NCBI GenBank assembly: GCA_028707275.1
Contig: JAQTUP010000010.1
Coordinates: forward strand, 43,391-107,390
Origin: Gallionella sp.
Lineage (GTDB): Bacteria > Pseudomonadota > Gammaproteobacteria > Burkholderiales > Gallionellaceae
Length of the DNA: 64,000 nt
Direction of reading: 5' to 3'
Positions 54,926 to 63,966 of this stretch are shown piece by piece; the first letter of the stretch is position 1, and each line of letters begins with the position of its first letter. The notes beneath the pieces are model-generated. The model was not told where the DNA came from. It was given only the letters and a program-made list of their open reading frames with translations, and searched no databases. The position numbers and the translations under genes are program-made.

Positions 54926-57900
54926 TCAGACTTCAGCCAATTTTCCGTCGGCGAAGATCACCGCACAGCGCACACTTTTTTCAGGATGGACGGCCTGCAT
55001 CGCCAGACGGTATTCGTTCAGTTGCGCCGAAAAGGATGCGGTACTCTTGGTGGCGCCCGATTTATAGTCCAGCACCCACACCTCATCCTCGAATTCAACC
55101 AGACGGTCGATACGGCGCAACTGCCCCAAGGCATCGACATAAGCCACTTCGTTAGCCGCAGCCTGATAATACTTCGCATCGAAGAAACGCGCCAGATCAG
55201 GCTTGTTCAGCAAATCCCGCGCGCGCTGCCAAAGCCCTCGCATCAGCTCGGGCGGGATATTCAGTTTGCGCTGCAATTTATCATACAATTCATCGCAGTA
55301 ACCTGCGATCGCCTGATGTTCCAGGAGTGCGTGCAGCCAGGTACCGTAGCGCTGCGCATCGCTCATCAGAGGTTTGCGCACCCCCGTGGGCAGCATCTGA
55401 GTCAGGCGTTCGTCCGCAACATGACTCTCGGCCAGCGCGGCCTCTTCCCTGAGCGCCGCACCCGTGGCCGCAAAATCATCCGCGACCTGTCCGCTGTTTT
55501 CCGCCGTCCCGTCCGCAATGCGCTGATACCACATACCCTCCAGCTGCGAACCACTGCCGCTGACCATCAACACCTGTTTGGCGCGGGTCATCGCGACATA
55601 TAACAGATTCAAATCCTCGCGCTGCGCCAGCGCCGCCTCCTGCTCGAAGTAAGGCTCGCGCACAGCGCCCCGGCTGGCCTTGTCGCAATACATGGAAAAA
55701 TGTGCTGGGACGCGGGCTTCGGTCGGCCAGTCGACCAGCGCGTCATAACCTCGGTCAGCGGGTGGCCGGGCATTGGTGTCGAGCAACCAGACCAGCGGCG
55801 CCTCCAGCCCCTTGGATTCATGAACCGTATAGATGCGCAGGGCGTTACCCGACTGACCGACACGCCCCTCGTCGGGGGAATCGTTATCGTCCGCGCGGCG
55901 CAACTCGGCTAACTTGCGCAAAAATCCCGGCAGGCTGGGATAGCGCGCCGCATCCATATCCAGCGCAATCTCCAGAAAAGCCTGCAAATTCGCCAGCACC
56001 GTGGCGCGCATCACGGCGCTGACCGATGCGGCATAACGCGGCTTTGCATCGCCTTCGAAATAAATGCGATCCAGCAGGTCGTGCACCGGCAACTTGTCAG
56101 ACAGCAGCAGCCAGCCTTGCAACAGGCGATGAGCGCGCAGCAAGGCAGCAGAGGCATCGCCTTCTTCAACCAGCTGTCTTAGCCGCTGCCACCAACTTTT
56201 AGGATTGAGGGTTCGGGATTCAGGATTCAGTCCGGGCGCACTTGAATCGAATCCCCCGGCATCCTGCATCCTGCATCCTGACGCCTGAATCATCATCAAG
56301 TCATTGTCCGAGCACGAAAAGATCGGCGAGCGCAAGGTTTGCGCCAGCGCCAGATCGGCAAACGGGGTGATCAGAAAAGTCAGCAGTGATTGTATGTCCG
56401 AGGCTTCCAGCGTATCGAGCAAGCCGCCACGGCGCGAGGTCAGAAAAGGGATAGACAGGCCGCGCAGCGCCTGTTCATAAATTTTCAGATGGGTGCGGCG
56501 GCGCACCAGCACCATGATGTCGGAGAACTCAAGCGGCCTGAGCCGCCCTTCATCGCGTATCTGCCAGACGCCCACGATACGGTCAATTTTTTCGGCAAAT
56601 TGCAAAGCCTCCTGTTCGCGCGCACCTTCTTCGGCGTCAGGACAGGGTTCGAGCAAAGGATTACGCAGCGTCAGCTTACCGTTTACCGTTTCCTGTTCAG
56701 CGTTTTGCTGTTCTGCCAGGGGCAACACCTCGACATGCCCCGGCATGATTTGCAAGGACAGATGTTTTTCAAAGCCCGGATATTCCGCCAAACCGTCAAA
56801 CACACCATTGACCGCTGCCAAGACGGCCGGTGCATTGCGGCGCGTTTCATTCTTTTTCAGATGCACGGCCAGATAATGCTGCTGCATAAATTTGCGCACC
56901 ACATCGAACAGGCGCGCGTCGGCGCGACGAAAGCGGTAGATAGACTGTTTCGGGTCGCCCACCACGAACACCACAGGCGTCGTGCCGGCGGCCGTTGAGG
57001 CGGCGAACCAGGATTGCAGGATCTGCCACTGCAAGGGGTTGGTATCCTGAAATTCATCCAGCAATACATGATGATAGCGGCTATCCAGTTTGTATTGCAG
57101 ATACTGCGCATGCTCGGGCACACCCAGCAACTGGCTCACCCGCCATTCAAGATCACCAAAATCCAGCGCCTGCTGGTCCTGCTTCAAGCCCTGATAAATA
57201 TCCAGCAGCGCCACGCCGCAGCGCAACGCATGAGCATTGATCCGGCAGATTTTTTGCGCCTGCAACTGGTGATACGCCTCCTGCATCTGGCAGCGTACCA
57301 GTTCCACGGCGGACGCCAGTTGTTCGACATCCTGCCCCTTGTTCGCCTTAATAGTGCGCGGCTCATTCTTTTGAGTGAACAATTCATCCCAGAGCCGGGC
57401 GAAACGCGAATCGGGCGGCAACTCGCCGTCCAGCGGCGCGAGCAGCCGTTCTGCGCGGGATTTCTGGGCTGCACTGGCATCGAGCAACTGGGCCAGCGCG
57501 CGCACGTCATCTGAAAAATGAGGCCGGGCGAACAGCTGCACCACTGGGTCGCTGTCCATATCCACCGCAAATTCACGTTGCAGCTTGTCCAGCGCACAGG
57601 CTAACGCCCCCTCTTCGCCTGCCGTGTACGCCCACCACTCGCTGCGCTTGCCGACAAAATTGCGCAGCAAACTTTGCGTGTTCGACAGGCCTATCTCACC
57701 GAACAAGGTCATCATGGAGATGGCCGTCTCGCCGTCAGGCGCGCCGTGCAGGCTGTCCAGAAAAATCTGCCAGGCCTCTTGCATTAGCTCGGAAGTTTGT
57801 TCGACCAGCTCCACCCCGCCGGCGCCTGCAGAATCGAGCGGGGCGCGTTGCAGAATCTGCATGAACCAGCCATGAAACGTGCTGATGGTAATGGGCGGAC

Positions 57901-58222
57901 TCGCCTGCAAAAACTGCTGATACAGGGCGCGGGCGCGCGGCAACAGGCCTGCTATCTCGTCCTCATCCACGGCGCGCTGACGCAGAAAATCGCGCACATA
58001 CTCATCGTCACGAGAGGCCAGTTCATACAACCAGTCGCGCAATCGCTCCTGCATTTCCTGGGCTGCGCGGCGCGTAAAGGTAATCGCGAGGATTTCACCG
58101 GGCGCCACCCCCGCGAGCAACAGGCGCACCACGCGCGAGACCAGCAGCCAGGTTTTTCCGCTGCCGGCACACGCCTCGACCACCACACTTTGCGCAGGAT
58201 CCAGCGCCCGACGGTTATCCAT
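54926..58222 (-). CDS. UvrD/RecB/AddA-like helicase-nuclease
   Basis: About 1098 residues. Superfamily 1 helicase motifs: I VEACAGSGKTWLL, Ia ITFTRRAAQEM, II LLDEFQDTNPLQW, III VGDPKQSIYRFR, V VHESKGLEAPLVW, VI YVAMTRAK. A RecB-type nuclease motif follows near the C-terminus (WVLDYKSGATKS). With the upstream nuclease it resembles AddAB double-strand-break repair. The start at 58222 (MDNRRALDPAQ) overlaps the end of the partner gene. Between residues about 643 and 674 a heptamer-repeat stretch is translated (ASGCRMQDAGGFDSS and LNPESRTLNPKS), apparently a tolerated loop insertion. Confidence 0.9.
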   Translation of the reverse strand: MDNRRALDPAQSVVVEACAGSGKTWLLVSRVVRLLLAGVAPGEILAITFTRRAAQEMQERLRDWLYELASRDDEYVRDFLRQRAVDEDEIAGLLPRARALYQQFLQASPPITISTFHGWFMQILQRAPLDSAGAGGVELVEQTSELMQEAWQIFLDSLHGAPDGETAISMMTLFGEIGLSNTQSLLRNFVGKRSEWWAYTAGEEGALACALDKLQREFAVDMDSDPVVQLFARPHFSDDVRALAQLLDASAAQKSRAERLLAPLDGELPPDSRFARLWDELFTQKNEPRTIKANKGQDVEQLASAVELVRCQMQEAYHQLQAQKICRINAHALRCGVALLDIYQGLKQDQQALDFGDLEWRVSQLLGVPEHAQYLQYKLDSRYHHVLLDEFQDTNPLQWQILQSWFAASTAAGTTPVVFVVGDPKQSIYRFRRADARLFDVVRKFMQQHYLAVHLKKNETRRNAPAVLAAVNGVFDGLAEYPGFEKHLSLQIMPGHVEVLPLAEQQNAEQETVNGKLTLRNPLLEPCPDAEEGAREQEALQFAEKIDRIVGVWQIRDEGRLRPLEFSDIMVLVRRRTHLKIYEQALRGLSIPFLTSRRGGLLDTLEASDIQSLLTFLITPFADLALAQTLRSPIFSCSDNDLMMIQASGCRMQDAGGFDSSAPGLNPESRTLNPKSWWQRLRQLVEEGDASAALLRAHRLLQGWLLLSDKLPVHDLLDRIYFEGDAKPRYAASVSAVMRATVLANLQAFLEIALDMDAARYPSLPGFLRKLAELRRADDNDSPDEGRVGQSGNALRIYTVHESKGLEAPLVWLLDTNARPPADRGYDALVDWPTEARVPAHFSMYCDKASRGAVREPYFEQEAALAQREDLNLLYVAMTRAKQVLMVSGSGSQLEGMWYQRIADGTAENSGQVADDFAATGAALREEAALAESHVADERLTQMLPTGVRKPLMSDAQRYGTWLHALLEHQAIAGYCDELYDKLQRKLNIPPELMRGLWQRARDLLNKPDLARFFDAKYYQAAANEVAYVDALGQLRRIDRLVEFEDEVWVLDYKSGATKSTASFSAQLNEYRLAMQAVHPEKSVRCAVIFADGKLAEV
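56200..56291. repeat. Heptamer array (ATCCTGM-type) inside the AddA-like gene
   Basis: Irregular tandem units of ATCCTGC/ATCCTGA on the plus strand, in frame with the gene. The same unit is found at 58260-58292, 59103-59143, 62460-62490 and 62549-62632. Confidence 0.75.
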
Positions 58223-60998
58223 GATGAACACCGTTTACAGTTTCCGGTTTACCGTTTTCGACGTCCTGCATCCTGACTCCTGAATCCTGACTGAGCTCCC
58301 ACGCGCCTCTGCGGCACAGGCCTCTCATCTCGCAATAGCCGCACACAGGATCCGCGCCGTGAGCGGGCAGGCCTGCCCCGTCGCGCATCAGCGCGAACAC
58401 CGTTTGCAGACGCTCGACATTCTGTTGCGCCAGATCGGGAACATCATGCGAAGGGGCGACGGAGATCACCTTTTCGCCGTCCAGACTGACGAATGCGGCC
58501 AGGGCCGCGTTCGCCATCGTGGCATAGCAGGCAAGCTGCACATCCTCGCCCGGCTCCTTGAGCTTGTTTTTGAGTCCGGCCGCCGACTGGGTTTTATAGT
58601 CGAACACCTGGCGTTTTTCAGCATCGCCCGCATGGCGATCGATCCGGTCCAGACGCCCGCGCAACACCAGATTTTCCGCCACTTCGATCTCGATAGGCAC
58701 TTCCCCTGCCTGATATATCCAGCCTGCAGCCTCATTTTCCAGCTGCCAGTCAAGATAGGCCGGGATCAGCGCCTGCCAGCGCAACAGCCAGGCTTGCGCC
58801 AGATAGTCATGCGCCAGTCCTGCGGCGAACACCTGTTCGGAAATATCTCGCAATACCTGTTCGGCATCCGAGAGGCCTCGCGCAGTCACATCGGGCACTT
58901 GCATATGAAACTGCTGCAACACCGCATGCACCCAGGTGCCGTAATCGCGCTTGTCCAGCTCTTCGCGCACTTCATCCAGATCGTTGAGTTTCAACACATG
59001 CCGCGCGTAATATTGATACGGGCACGCCACCAGACTATTGTAGGAAGAAGGAGAAATGCGCGCGGGGATCAAATCTGCCGGAATCACAGGCCTGGGCATC
59101 GTTCCTGCATCCTGAATTCTGCATCCTGCATCCTGAATTCTGACCTGCGCCCACGCGAGCATCCCGCCCAGTTCGGTGTTCATCAGGTCACCACCGAACG
59201 CCAGCAAATGCAGGGCATTGATCATTTCAAGATAAGGGCTGAGCATATTCGGCTCGCCGTTGCAACTGGCCTGCCAGGTCGCCAGCACGGTGTCGTTCAT
59301 CGCCAGCAGCGCCAGCAAATCGTCGCGCACCTGTGTCTGCGCTGCGGTCGATAACGGCAGACCCAGCGTGGCACGCACCCTGTCATTGAACCACTGCCCG
59401 GCTTTGACAGGAGACGGAAGATGCGTGGCGTCAGCGCCGAGCAATAACACGGCGTCAAAAATACGCCAGCGGGTCGCCGGCAAATGCATGAACAACACCG
59501 GGCTCTCTACAGACAAGTCGCGACAGCTGCTCAAATCCAGCTGCTGCGCCAACCAGCGCCGCCATTCTGCAAAACTGCATGCAGTCGTATCACTTGACAA
59601 TTCTTCCTGCCACTGCAACAGCTGCTGCTGCAACTGCACGCCCGCCGCATCCTGCCGCCACCCCTGTATCACGCCCAACAGCTCCAGGCTTTCCTGCAAG
59701 GCGACAAGCCAGGCGGAGAGCGGCAAATGGCAAGGGGCGCCGTTCGCCTCCTCCCTGACAGGTTTGCGCAGAACGTCGCTCGCCTGCTGAAGACGGGTCA
59801 GCGCGGGCAACAGTTCGGGACAATGGCGTTCGGCCACGCTGATAAAATCCTGCAAATGCGCGATGACGCCGTGTTTGCGCACCATTTGTTCGAACTGATA
59901 GGCGGCCTGTTTGCGCAAGGAAGGTTCATCGGCAAACAAGAACGTCGACTTGAGCAAATCGAGCACATCCTGGTAATAAAAATTATCCTGCACCGCCGTC
60001 AGCCAGCGCATCAGCACCGTACTCACTGACAGCGTGGCAAACGGGCAACCCGTCTCGTCCTGCACGCTCACCTGTGCGCGTTCGAGCAGGGCGCGCAAGC
60101 GGCTGGCCACCAGCTTATCCTGCACGACCACCGCGATGGATTTTCTGCCGTCCAGCAGCCAGCGGCGAATCTGCACATCGGCCGCCTGCGCCTCCTGTTC
60201 CTGGCCGTGCGCACCAAACAGACTGAGCGCGCGACTGTCAGGCGCGCTGTTCAACATCGCGCAGGGTTTGAGCCCGGCGGCGGCACTGAGCAGATCATCC
60301 CCCCCCGGTTGCAAGGCGCGAACCAGCAGCGTGCAGGACGGATCGTCAGCTGCCATTTCGCGCAGATCGAACACGGTCACCTCGACCTTCTCACGGCAGG
60401 CATCGAGAAAGCGCGCCTCGGGGGCTGACAGATCGGCCGTTTGCAGCACATACAAGGGCAAGATCGGCTGCTGCGCCAGAGAGTCCAGACGCAACTGGTA
60501 GGCGGCAGACGCATCCGGCACGGCGAAATGGTTAATCTGACACCACAATTCATGCACCACGGAGGCCTCGAACTGCATGGCCTGACCGCAAGGCGAGCGG
60601 TAGGCCTGTGCCAGTTGCCGGGCAAACTCATCGGACGCGTCAGCAGGCCTGACCTGATGGACGTGCAATTCATCCATCAGCGCCAGTATTTCACGCGACA
60701 GACGCCACAAGTTTGCATCAGGAAACCACTTGCGCTCGCGCAACATCTTATAGAGCACGGCAATGCGCTGCGTGTCGGATTGGACAGGCCCGTCCTGCGG
60801 CACGGACTGCACCCAGTCGGCGAGCGTTTGCATCTGCGGCAACAACAAGGCAGGCGAAGAGGAGACGGCACTCAACGCCTGCGCGAGCGGCAGTGCGGCA
60901 TGATAGTTGGGCAACAACACTCTCGCGCCGCGCAGATCGGGGGCCGCATGTCGTGACAGAATTTGCTGGGCTGCGCTGCGAAAAAAAGCGGAACTCAA
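58215..60998 (-). CDS. AddB-like PD-(D/E)XK nuclease / inactivated helicase
   Basis: 927 residues. The N-terminal part (GARVLLPNYHAALPLAQAL) has a helicase-like shape without a Walker A loop. The C-terminal nuclease has DRIDRH ... QVFDYKTQS and four cysteines (VACPYQYY; VCGYCEMRGLCRRG) that could hold an Fe-S cluster, as in AddB and Cas4. It precedes the AddA-like helicase gene and overlaps it, so they form one complex for double-strand-break end processing. Heptamer repeats are translated near residues 618-632 and 902-913. Confidence 0.85.
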   Translation of the reverse strand: MSSAFFRSAAQQILSRHAAPDLRGARVLLPNYHAALPLAQALSAVSSSPALLLPQMQTLADWVQSVPQDGPVQSDTQRIAVLYKMLRERKWFPDANLWRLSREILALMDELHVHQVRPADASDEFARQLAQAYRSPCGQAMQFEASVVHELWCQINHFAVPDASAAYQLRLDSLAQQPILPLYVLQTADLSAPEARFLDACREKVEVTVFDLREMAADDPSCTLLVRALQPGGDDLLSAAAGLKPCAMLNSAPDSRALSLFGAHGQEQEAQAADVQIRRWLLDGRKSIAVVVQDKLVASRLRALLERAQVSVQDETGCPFATLSVSTVLMRWLTAVQDNFYYQDVLDLLKSTFLFADEPSLRKQAAYQFEQMVRKHGVIAHLQDFISVAERHCPELLPALTRLQQASDVLRKPVREEANGAPCHLPLSAWLVALQESLELLGVIQGWRQDAAGVQLQQQLLQWQEELSSDTTACSFAEWRRWLAQQLDLSSCRDLSVESPVLFMHLPATRWRIFDAVLLLGADATHLPSPVKAGQWFNDRVRATLGLPLSTAAQTQVRDDLLALLAMNDTVLATWQASCNGEPNMLSPYLEMINALHLLAFGGDLMNTELGGMLAWAQVRIQDAGCRIQDAGTMPRPVIPADLIPARISPSSYNSLVACPYQYYARHVLKLNDLDEVREELDKRDYGTWVHAVLQQFHMQVPDVTARGLSDAEQVLRDISEQVFAAGLAHDYLAQAWLLRWQALIPAYLDWQLENEAAGWIYQAGEVPIEIEVAENLVLRGRLDRIDRHAGDAEKRQVFDYKTQSAAGLKNKLKEPGEDVQLACYATMANAALAAFVSLDGEKVISVAPSHDVPDLAQQNVERLQTVFALMRDGAGLPAHGADPVCGYCEMRGLCRRGAWELSQDSGVRMQDVENGKPETVNGVHHG
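58260..58292. repeat. Heptamer array at the 3' end of the AddB-like gene
   Basis: Units TCCTGCA, TCCTGAC, TCCTGAA and TCCTGAC follow each other in register; they encode part of the C-terminal tail (SQDSGVRMQD). Confidence 0.7.
59103..59143. repeat. Heptamer array inside the AddB-like gene
   Basis: Units of ATCCTGA/ATTCTGC/ATCCTGC encode RIQDAGCRIQDAGT, a repeat of a seven-residue peptide (7-mer x 3 = 21 bases). Confidence 0.75.
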
Positions 60999-61020
60999 GT
61001 GTTTCCCCGGGGGCTGCTGG

Positions 61021-61344
61021 TCAGCGTTCGAGCAGGTGCAGCTTGTCTTTCACCGCCAGCCATTCATCGGCGTCCGCTGGCGGATCTTTCTTCTCGACGA
61101 TGACGCTCCACAACTTGGACAATTCGGCATTCAGGTCGATGAAATGGCGCTGCTCTTCGGGCAGGTCATCCTCGGCAAAGATCGCCTCAGCCGGGCATTC
61201 GGCCACGCACAAGGTGCAGTCGATACACTCGTCAGGATCGATCACCAGAAAATTCGGGCCTTCACGAAAGCAGTCCACCGGACACACATCGACACAGTCC
61301 GTAAATTTGCACTTGATACAACTCTCCGAAACAACGTACGTCAT
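61021..61344 (-). CDS. fdxA: 7Fe ferredoxin FdxA
   Basis: 107 residues with [3Fe-4S] and [4Fe-4S] ligand sets ([18 protein letters not shown] and [12 protein letters not shown]) and a long acidic C-terminal tail typical of the betaproteobacterial FdxA ferredoxin. A soluble electron carrier. It lies upstream of the AddB-like gene (22 bp gap) on the same strand, with no obvious functional tie. Confidence 0.94.
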   Translation of the reverse strand: MTYVVSESCIKCKFTDCVDVCPVDCFREGPNFLVIDPDECIDCTLCVAECPAEAIFAEDDLPEEQRHFIDLNAELSKLWSVIVEKKDPPADADEWLAVKDKLHLLER

Positions 61345-61468
61345 TACAACACTCCAATCATCAAAAGTAGCGGTATTTTAACAGAGCGTTCACTCAAACA
61401 ATCAGCCAATTTTTCAAAGGCTATGTCGCAATTAACGGTTACCAGCAATACGATCACACTACGATATT

Positions 61469-61485
61469 CACGCAAAGACGCGGAG
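61469..61485. repeat. CACGCAAAGACGCGGAG interspersed motif
   Basis: An inverted relative of the motif at 43354-43372, lying between fdxA and the stop of the ABC ATPase. Confidence 0.5.
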
Positions 61486-61505
61486 ATATTCCAAATCTTG
61501 AGTTT

Positions 61506-63617
61506 TTAGTCCCCGGACAAATGGCAGTGCATGAAATGAGTCGCCGATATTTCACGTCTGTCCGGATAGTGAGTACGGCATCGTTCGCAGGCGGAAGTAC
61601 AGCGCGGCGCGAAGTGGCAACCGGGCGGCGGGCGGGCTGGGGACGGCAAATCGCCCTCCAGGCGGATATATTCCCGGCGCTGCCCGTCGATGCGCGGCAC
61701 GGCGGACAACAAGGCCTGCGTGTAAGGGTGACGAGGGGTGCGCAATACCTCATCCGCCGTACCTCGCTCGACGATACGCCCCAGATACATCACGCATACC
61801 TCATCAGCCAGGTATTCCACGACCGCAAGATTGTGCGTGATAAACAGATAGGAGAGATTCAACTCCTGTTGCAGCGATTTGAGCAGATTGAGAATTTGCG
61901 CCTGCACCGACACGTCCAGCGCACTGGTAGGTTCGTCGCAAATCAGCAGCCTGGGCGAGACGGCCAGCGCACGCGCAATCGCGATGCGTTGCCGCTGTCC
62001 GCCGGAAAATTCGTGCGGATAACGCCACTTGGCCGAGTGCGCCAGGCCCGTTTTGTCCAGCAGCTTGTCTATATACAGCTGACGGCTGGCGCGGTTGAGG
62101 CCGATATTCTGCGCGTTCATGCCCTCTTCGAGTATTTCCGCCACACGCATCTTAGGGTTGAGCGAAGCATACGGGTCCTGGAACACCATCTGCATCGAGG
62201 CGCGATGGCGGCGCAGCTCATTTTTGCTGATGCCTGTCAGTTCGCGCCCGTCGAACTGCACACTACCCGCCGAGGGCGGTATCAGTTGCAGCAAGGACTT
62301 GCCAAGCGTGGTCTTGCCGCAGCCGGATTCACCCACCAGCGCCAGCGTGCGGCCTGCCGGAATTTCAAACGACACGCCATCCACCGCCTTCACCTGCCCG
62401 ACCACCCGCTGCAAGATCCCCCGACGGATGGGAAAATGGACTTGCAGGTTTTTAACATTCAGGATGCAGGATGCAGGATGCAGGATTGAGGGTGTTGCAG
62501 CGGGATTTTCTTGTTCCGGCATACCATCAACAATCTCTGAGCCTCGATTCCTGAATCCCGAATCCTGAATCCTGAATCCCGAATCCTGAATCCTCGATCC
62601 TAGATCCTCAATCCTCAATCCTCGATCCTGATAAAGATGGCACCTCACTCCCTGCCCTGCTGCCACAACAGTCCATTCCGGGTTCTGCTCCCGGCACAAA
62701 CTCCAGGCCTGGTCGCAACGCGGCGCGAAACGGCATCCCAGCTTGATGCTGCCCAGCGGCGGCACGGCGCCCGGTATCGCGGCCAATGGCAGGTGGCGGC
62801 TGGTTGTGTGCGGCAAGGCGGCGAACAGTTTTTGCGTGTAGGGATGCAGGGGCTTGTCCAGCAACTGTTCACGCGTGGCCTGTTCGACAATTTGCCCCGC
62901 ATACATCACCGCGATCCGGTGCGCGGTTTCGGCCACCACCCCGAGATCATGCGTGATCAGCAGGATCGCCATGCCGGTTTTGCCCTGGGTATCGCGCAGC
63001 AATTGCAACACCTGCGCCTGTATCGTCACATCCAGCGCGGTAGTTGGTTCATCAGCGACCAGCAACGTCGGCTGCCCGGCCAGCGCCATCGCGATCATCA
63101 CGCGCTGCTTCATGCCGCCGGATAACTGGAACGGATATTCATCCACGCGCCGCGCCGCATCCGGGATACCGACCTGACCCAGCAATGCTATGCAACGCGG
63201 CCTTACTCCCTCGCCCTTTAAGGGAGAGGGCCGGGGTGAGGGTAAACCCGTAGAGTTACGCCCACCGCCGTGCAATTCCAGCACTTCGGCGATCTGCTCG
63301 CCCACTGTCATCACGGGATTCAGGCTCAAGCCCGGCTCCTGAAAGATCATCGCCATCTGTCCGCCGCGCACCTGCCGCATGGCGCGTTCGGGCAACGCCA
63401 GCAAAGCGGTCTCGCCCAGCGCCACCGAACCTGACAGATTCGCCACGCCATCGGGCAGCAGCCGCATCAAGGAGAGCGCGGTCATCGACTTGCCGCAGCC
63501 GGACTCCCCCAGCAGCGCGAAAGTCTCCCCCGCCGCAATCTCGAACGAGATGCCGTCCACGATCGCCTGCCCATTGCGCAAGCCCGTGACCAGATTATTG
63601 ACTTTTAGCAGACTCAT
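61506..63617 (-). CDS. Duplicated oligopeptide ABC ATPase (DppD-DppF / YejF-like fusion)
   Basis: 703 residues, two ATPase domains in one chain. Domain 1 (about 1-300): Walker A LLGESGCGKSMTAL, signature LSGGMKQRVMIA, Walker B LLVADEPTTALD, then a C-terminal oligopeptide-type tail (CRFAPRCDQAWSLC, Cys-rich). Domain 2 (about 385-703): Walker A LVGESGCGKTTLGKS, signature FSGGQRQRIAIA, LLICDEPTSALD, tail GCHFAPRC. It would energise a peptide permease whose genes are not in the window. Three interspersed repeats are translated: a REP-like unit in domain 1 (residues about 123-138) and two heptamer arrays in the linker (about 328-386). Confidence 0.92.
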   Translation of the reverse strand: MSLLKVNNLVTGLRNGQAIVDGISFEIAAGETFALLGESGCGKSMTALSLMRLLPDGVANLSGSVALGETALLALPERAMRQVRGGQMAMIFQEPGLSLNPVMTVGEQIAEVLELHGGGRNSTGLPSPRPSPLKGEGVRPRCIALLGQVGIPDAARRVDEYPFQLSGGMKQRVMIAMALAGQPTLLVADEPTTALDVTIQAQVLQLLRDTQGKTGMAILLITHDLGVVAETAHRIAVMYAGQIVEQATREQLLDKPLHPYTQKLFAALPHTTSRHLPLAAIPGAVPPLGSIKLGCRFAPRCDQAWSLCREQNPEWTVVAAGQGVRCHLYQDRGLRIEDLGSRIQDSGFRIQDSGFRNRGSEIVDGMPEQENPAATPSILHPASCILNVKNLQVHFPIRRGILQRVVGQVKAVDGVSFEIPAGRTLALVGESGCGKTTLGKSLLQLIPPSAGSVQFDGRELTGISKNELRRHRASMQMVFQDPYASLNPKMRVAEILEEGMNAQNIGLNRASRQLYIDKLLDKTGLAHSAKWRYPHEFSGGQRQRIAIARALAVSPRLLICDEPTSALDVSVQAQILNLLKSLQQELNLSYLFITHNLAVVEYLADEVCVMYLGRIVERGTADEVLRTPRHPYTQALLSAVPRIDGQRREYIRLEGDLPSPARPPPGCHFAPRCTSACERCRTHYPDRREISATHFMHCHLSGD
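62460..62490. repeat. Heptamer array (GCAGGAT)n in the ABC ATPase linker
   Basis: Four units of GCAGGAT in perfect register, encoding part of the linker just before domain 2 (peptide SILHPASCILN). Confidence 0.75.
62549..62632. repeat. Heptamer array (ATCCTGA/ATCCCGA/ATCCTCA) in the ABC ATPase linker
   Basis: About twelve heptamer units with single-base variation, encoding IQDSGFRIQDSGF and similar. The whole array stays in frame with both ATPase domains. Confidence 0.8.
63204..63247. repeat. REP-like hairpin inside the first ATPase domain
   Basis: CTCCCTCGCCCTTTAAGGG and AGAGGGCCGGGGTGAGGG form a hairpin of the same family as 43178-43293 and 44908-44971. It encodes the inserted peptide LPSPRPSPLKGEG between the Q-loop and the signature motif. 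Confidence 0.75.
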
Positions 63618-63873
63618 GCTTTCGACTTTTCCATCAAATCAAAAAGCGTCACTCCCGCAAAAGCCGGGATCCGGCAAATAAAATATTCCCGCGCAGCGGA
63701 CAAAACTTTCCTCATTTGACTCCTTTCATCTGTCCGGCGGGCTGACCACGCCTCAGTCCAGGGCTCGCTTTGCACGGCTCGCCCCTGTTCAAGACGTGAG
63801 TGTAAATCATTCCCGCCTGCGTGTTGTCTGTCATCAGGCATGAGACAGGAAAAGCACCGGGCAAATCACCTCA
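63618..63873. other. Non-coding region upstream of the ABC ATPase
   Basis: A 75-codon minus-strand frame exists, but its peptide (RIPAFAGVT and neighbours) is the translation of a common interspersed repeat, and there is no ribosome site. No permease gene is present before the window ends. Confidence 0.5.
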
Positions 63874-63966
63874 TGATGTTACGCAGTAACATCAGTCGTG
63901 GATCAAAATCAACTTCGCCGGGGGCAGCCCTGTCTGCCGACAGGCAGGCCGGCTACTGGCGACTGA
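63874..63966 (+). repeat. Palindrome-family repeat, copy at the right edge
   Basis: Arms TGATGTTAC / GTAACATCA around GCA (63874-63894), then AAATCAACTTCGCCG, GGGGCAGCCC and CTACTGGCGACT, matching the inner half of the long copies at 32 and 33 kb. The element may continue past the window. Confidence 0.7.

Noticed and set aside
58359..59354. 331-codon plus-strand open frame
   Set aside because: Antisense to the AddB-like gene, which has intact nuclease motifs on the other strand.
61521..62489. 322-codon plus-strand open frame
   Set aside because: Antisense to the second ATPase domain of the ABC protein; the end reads through heptamer repeats.
62460..62632. CRISPR-like array suggested by many short repeats
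   Set aside because: The units are 7 bp, contiguous and without spacers, inside a coding frame; no cas genes are near.
63614..63841. 75-codon minus-strand open frame at the right edge
   Set aside because: The peptide (RIPAFAGVT) is the translation of a common interspersed repeat and the start has no ribosome site.
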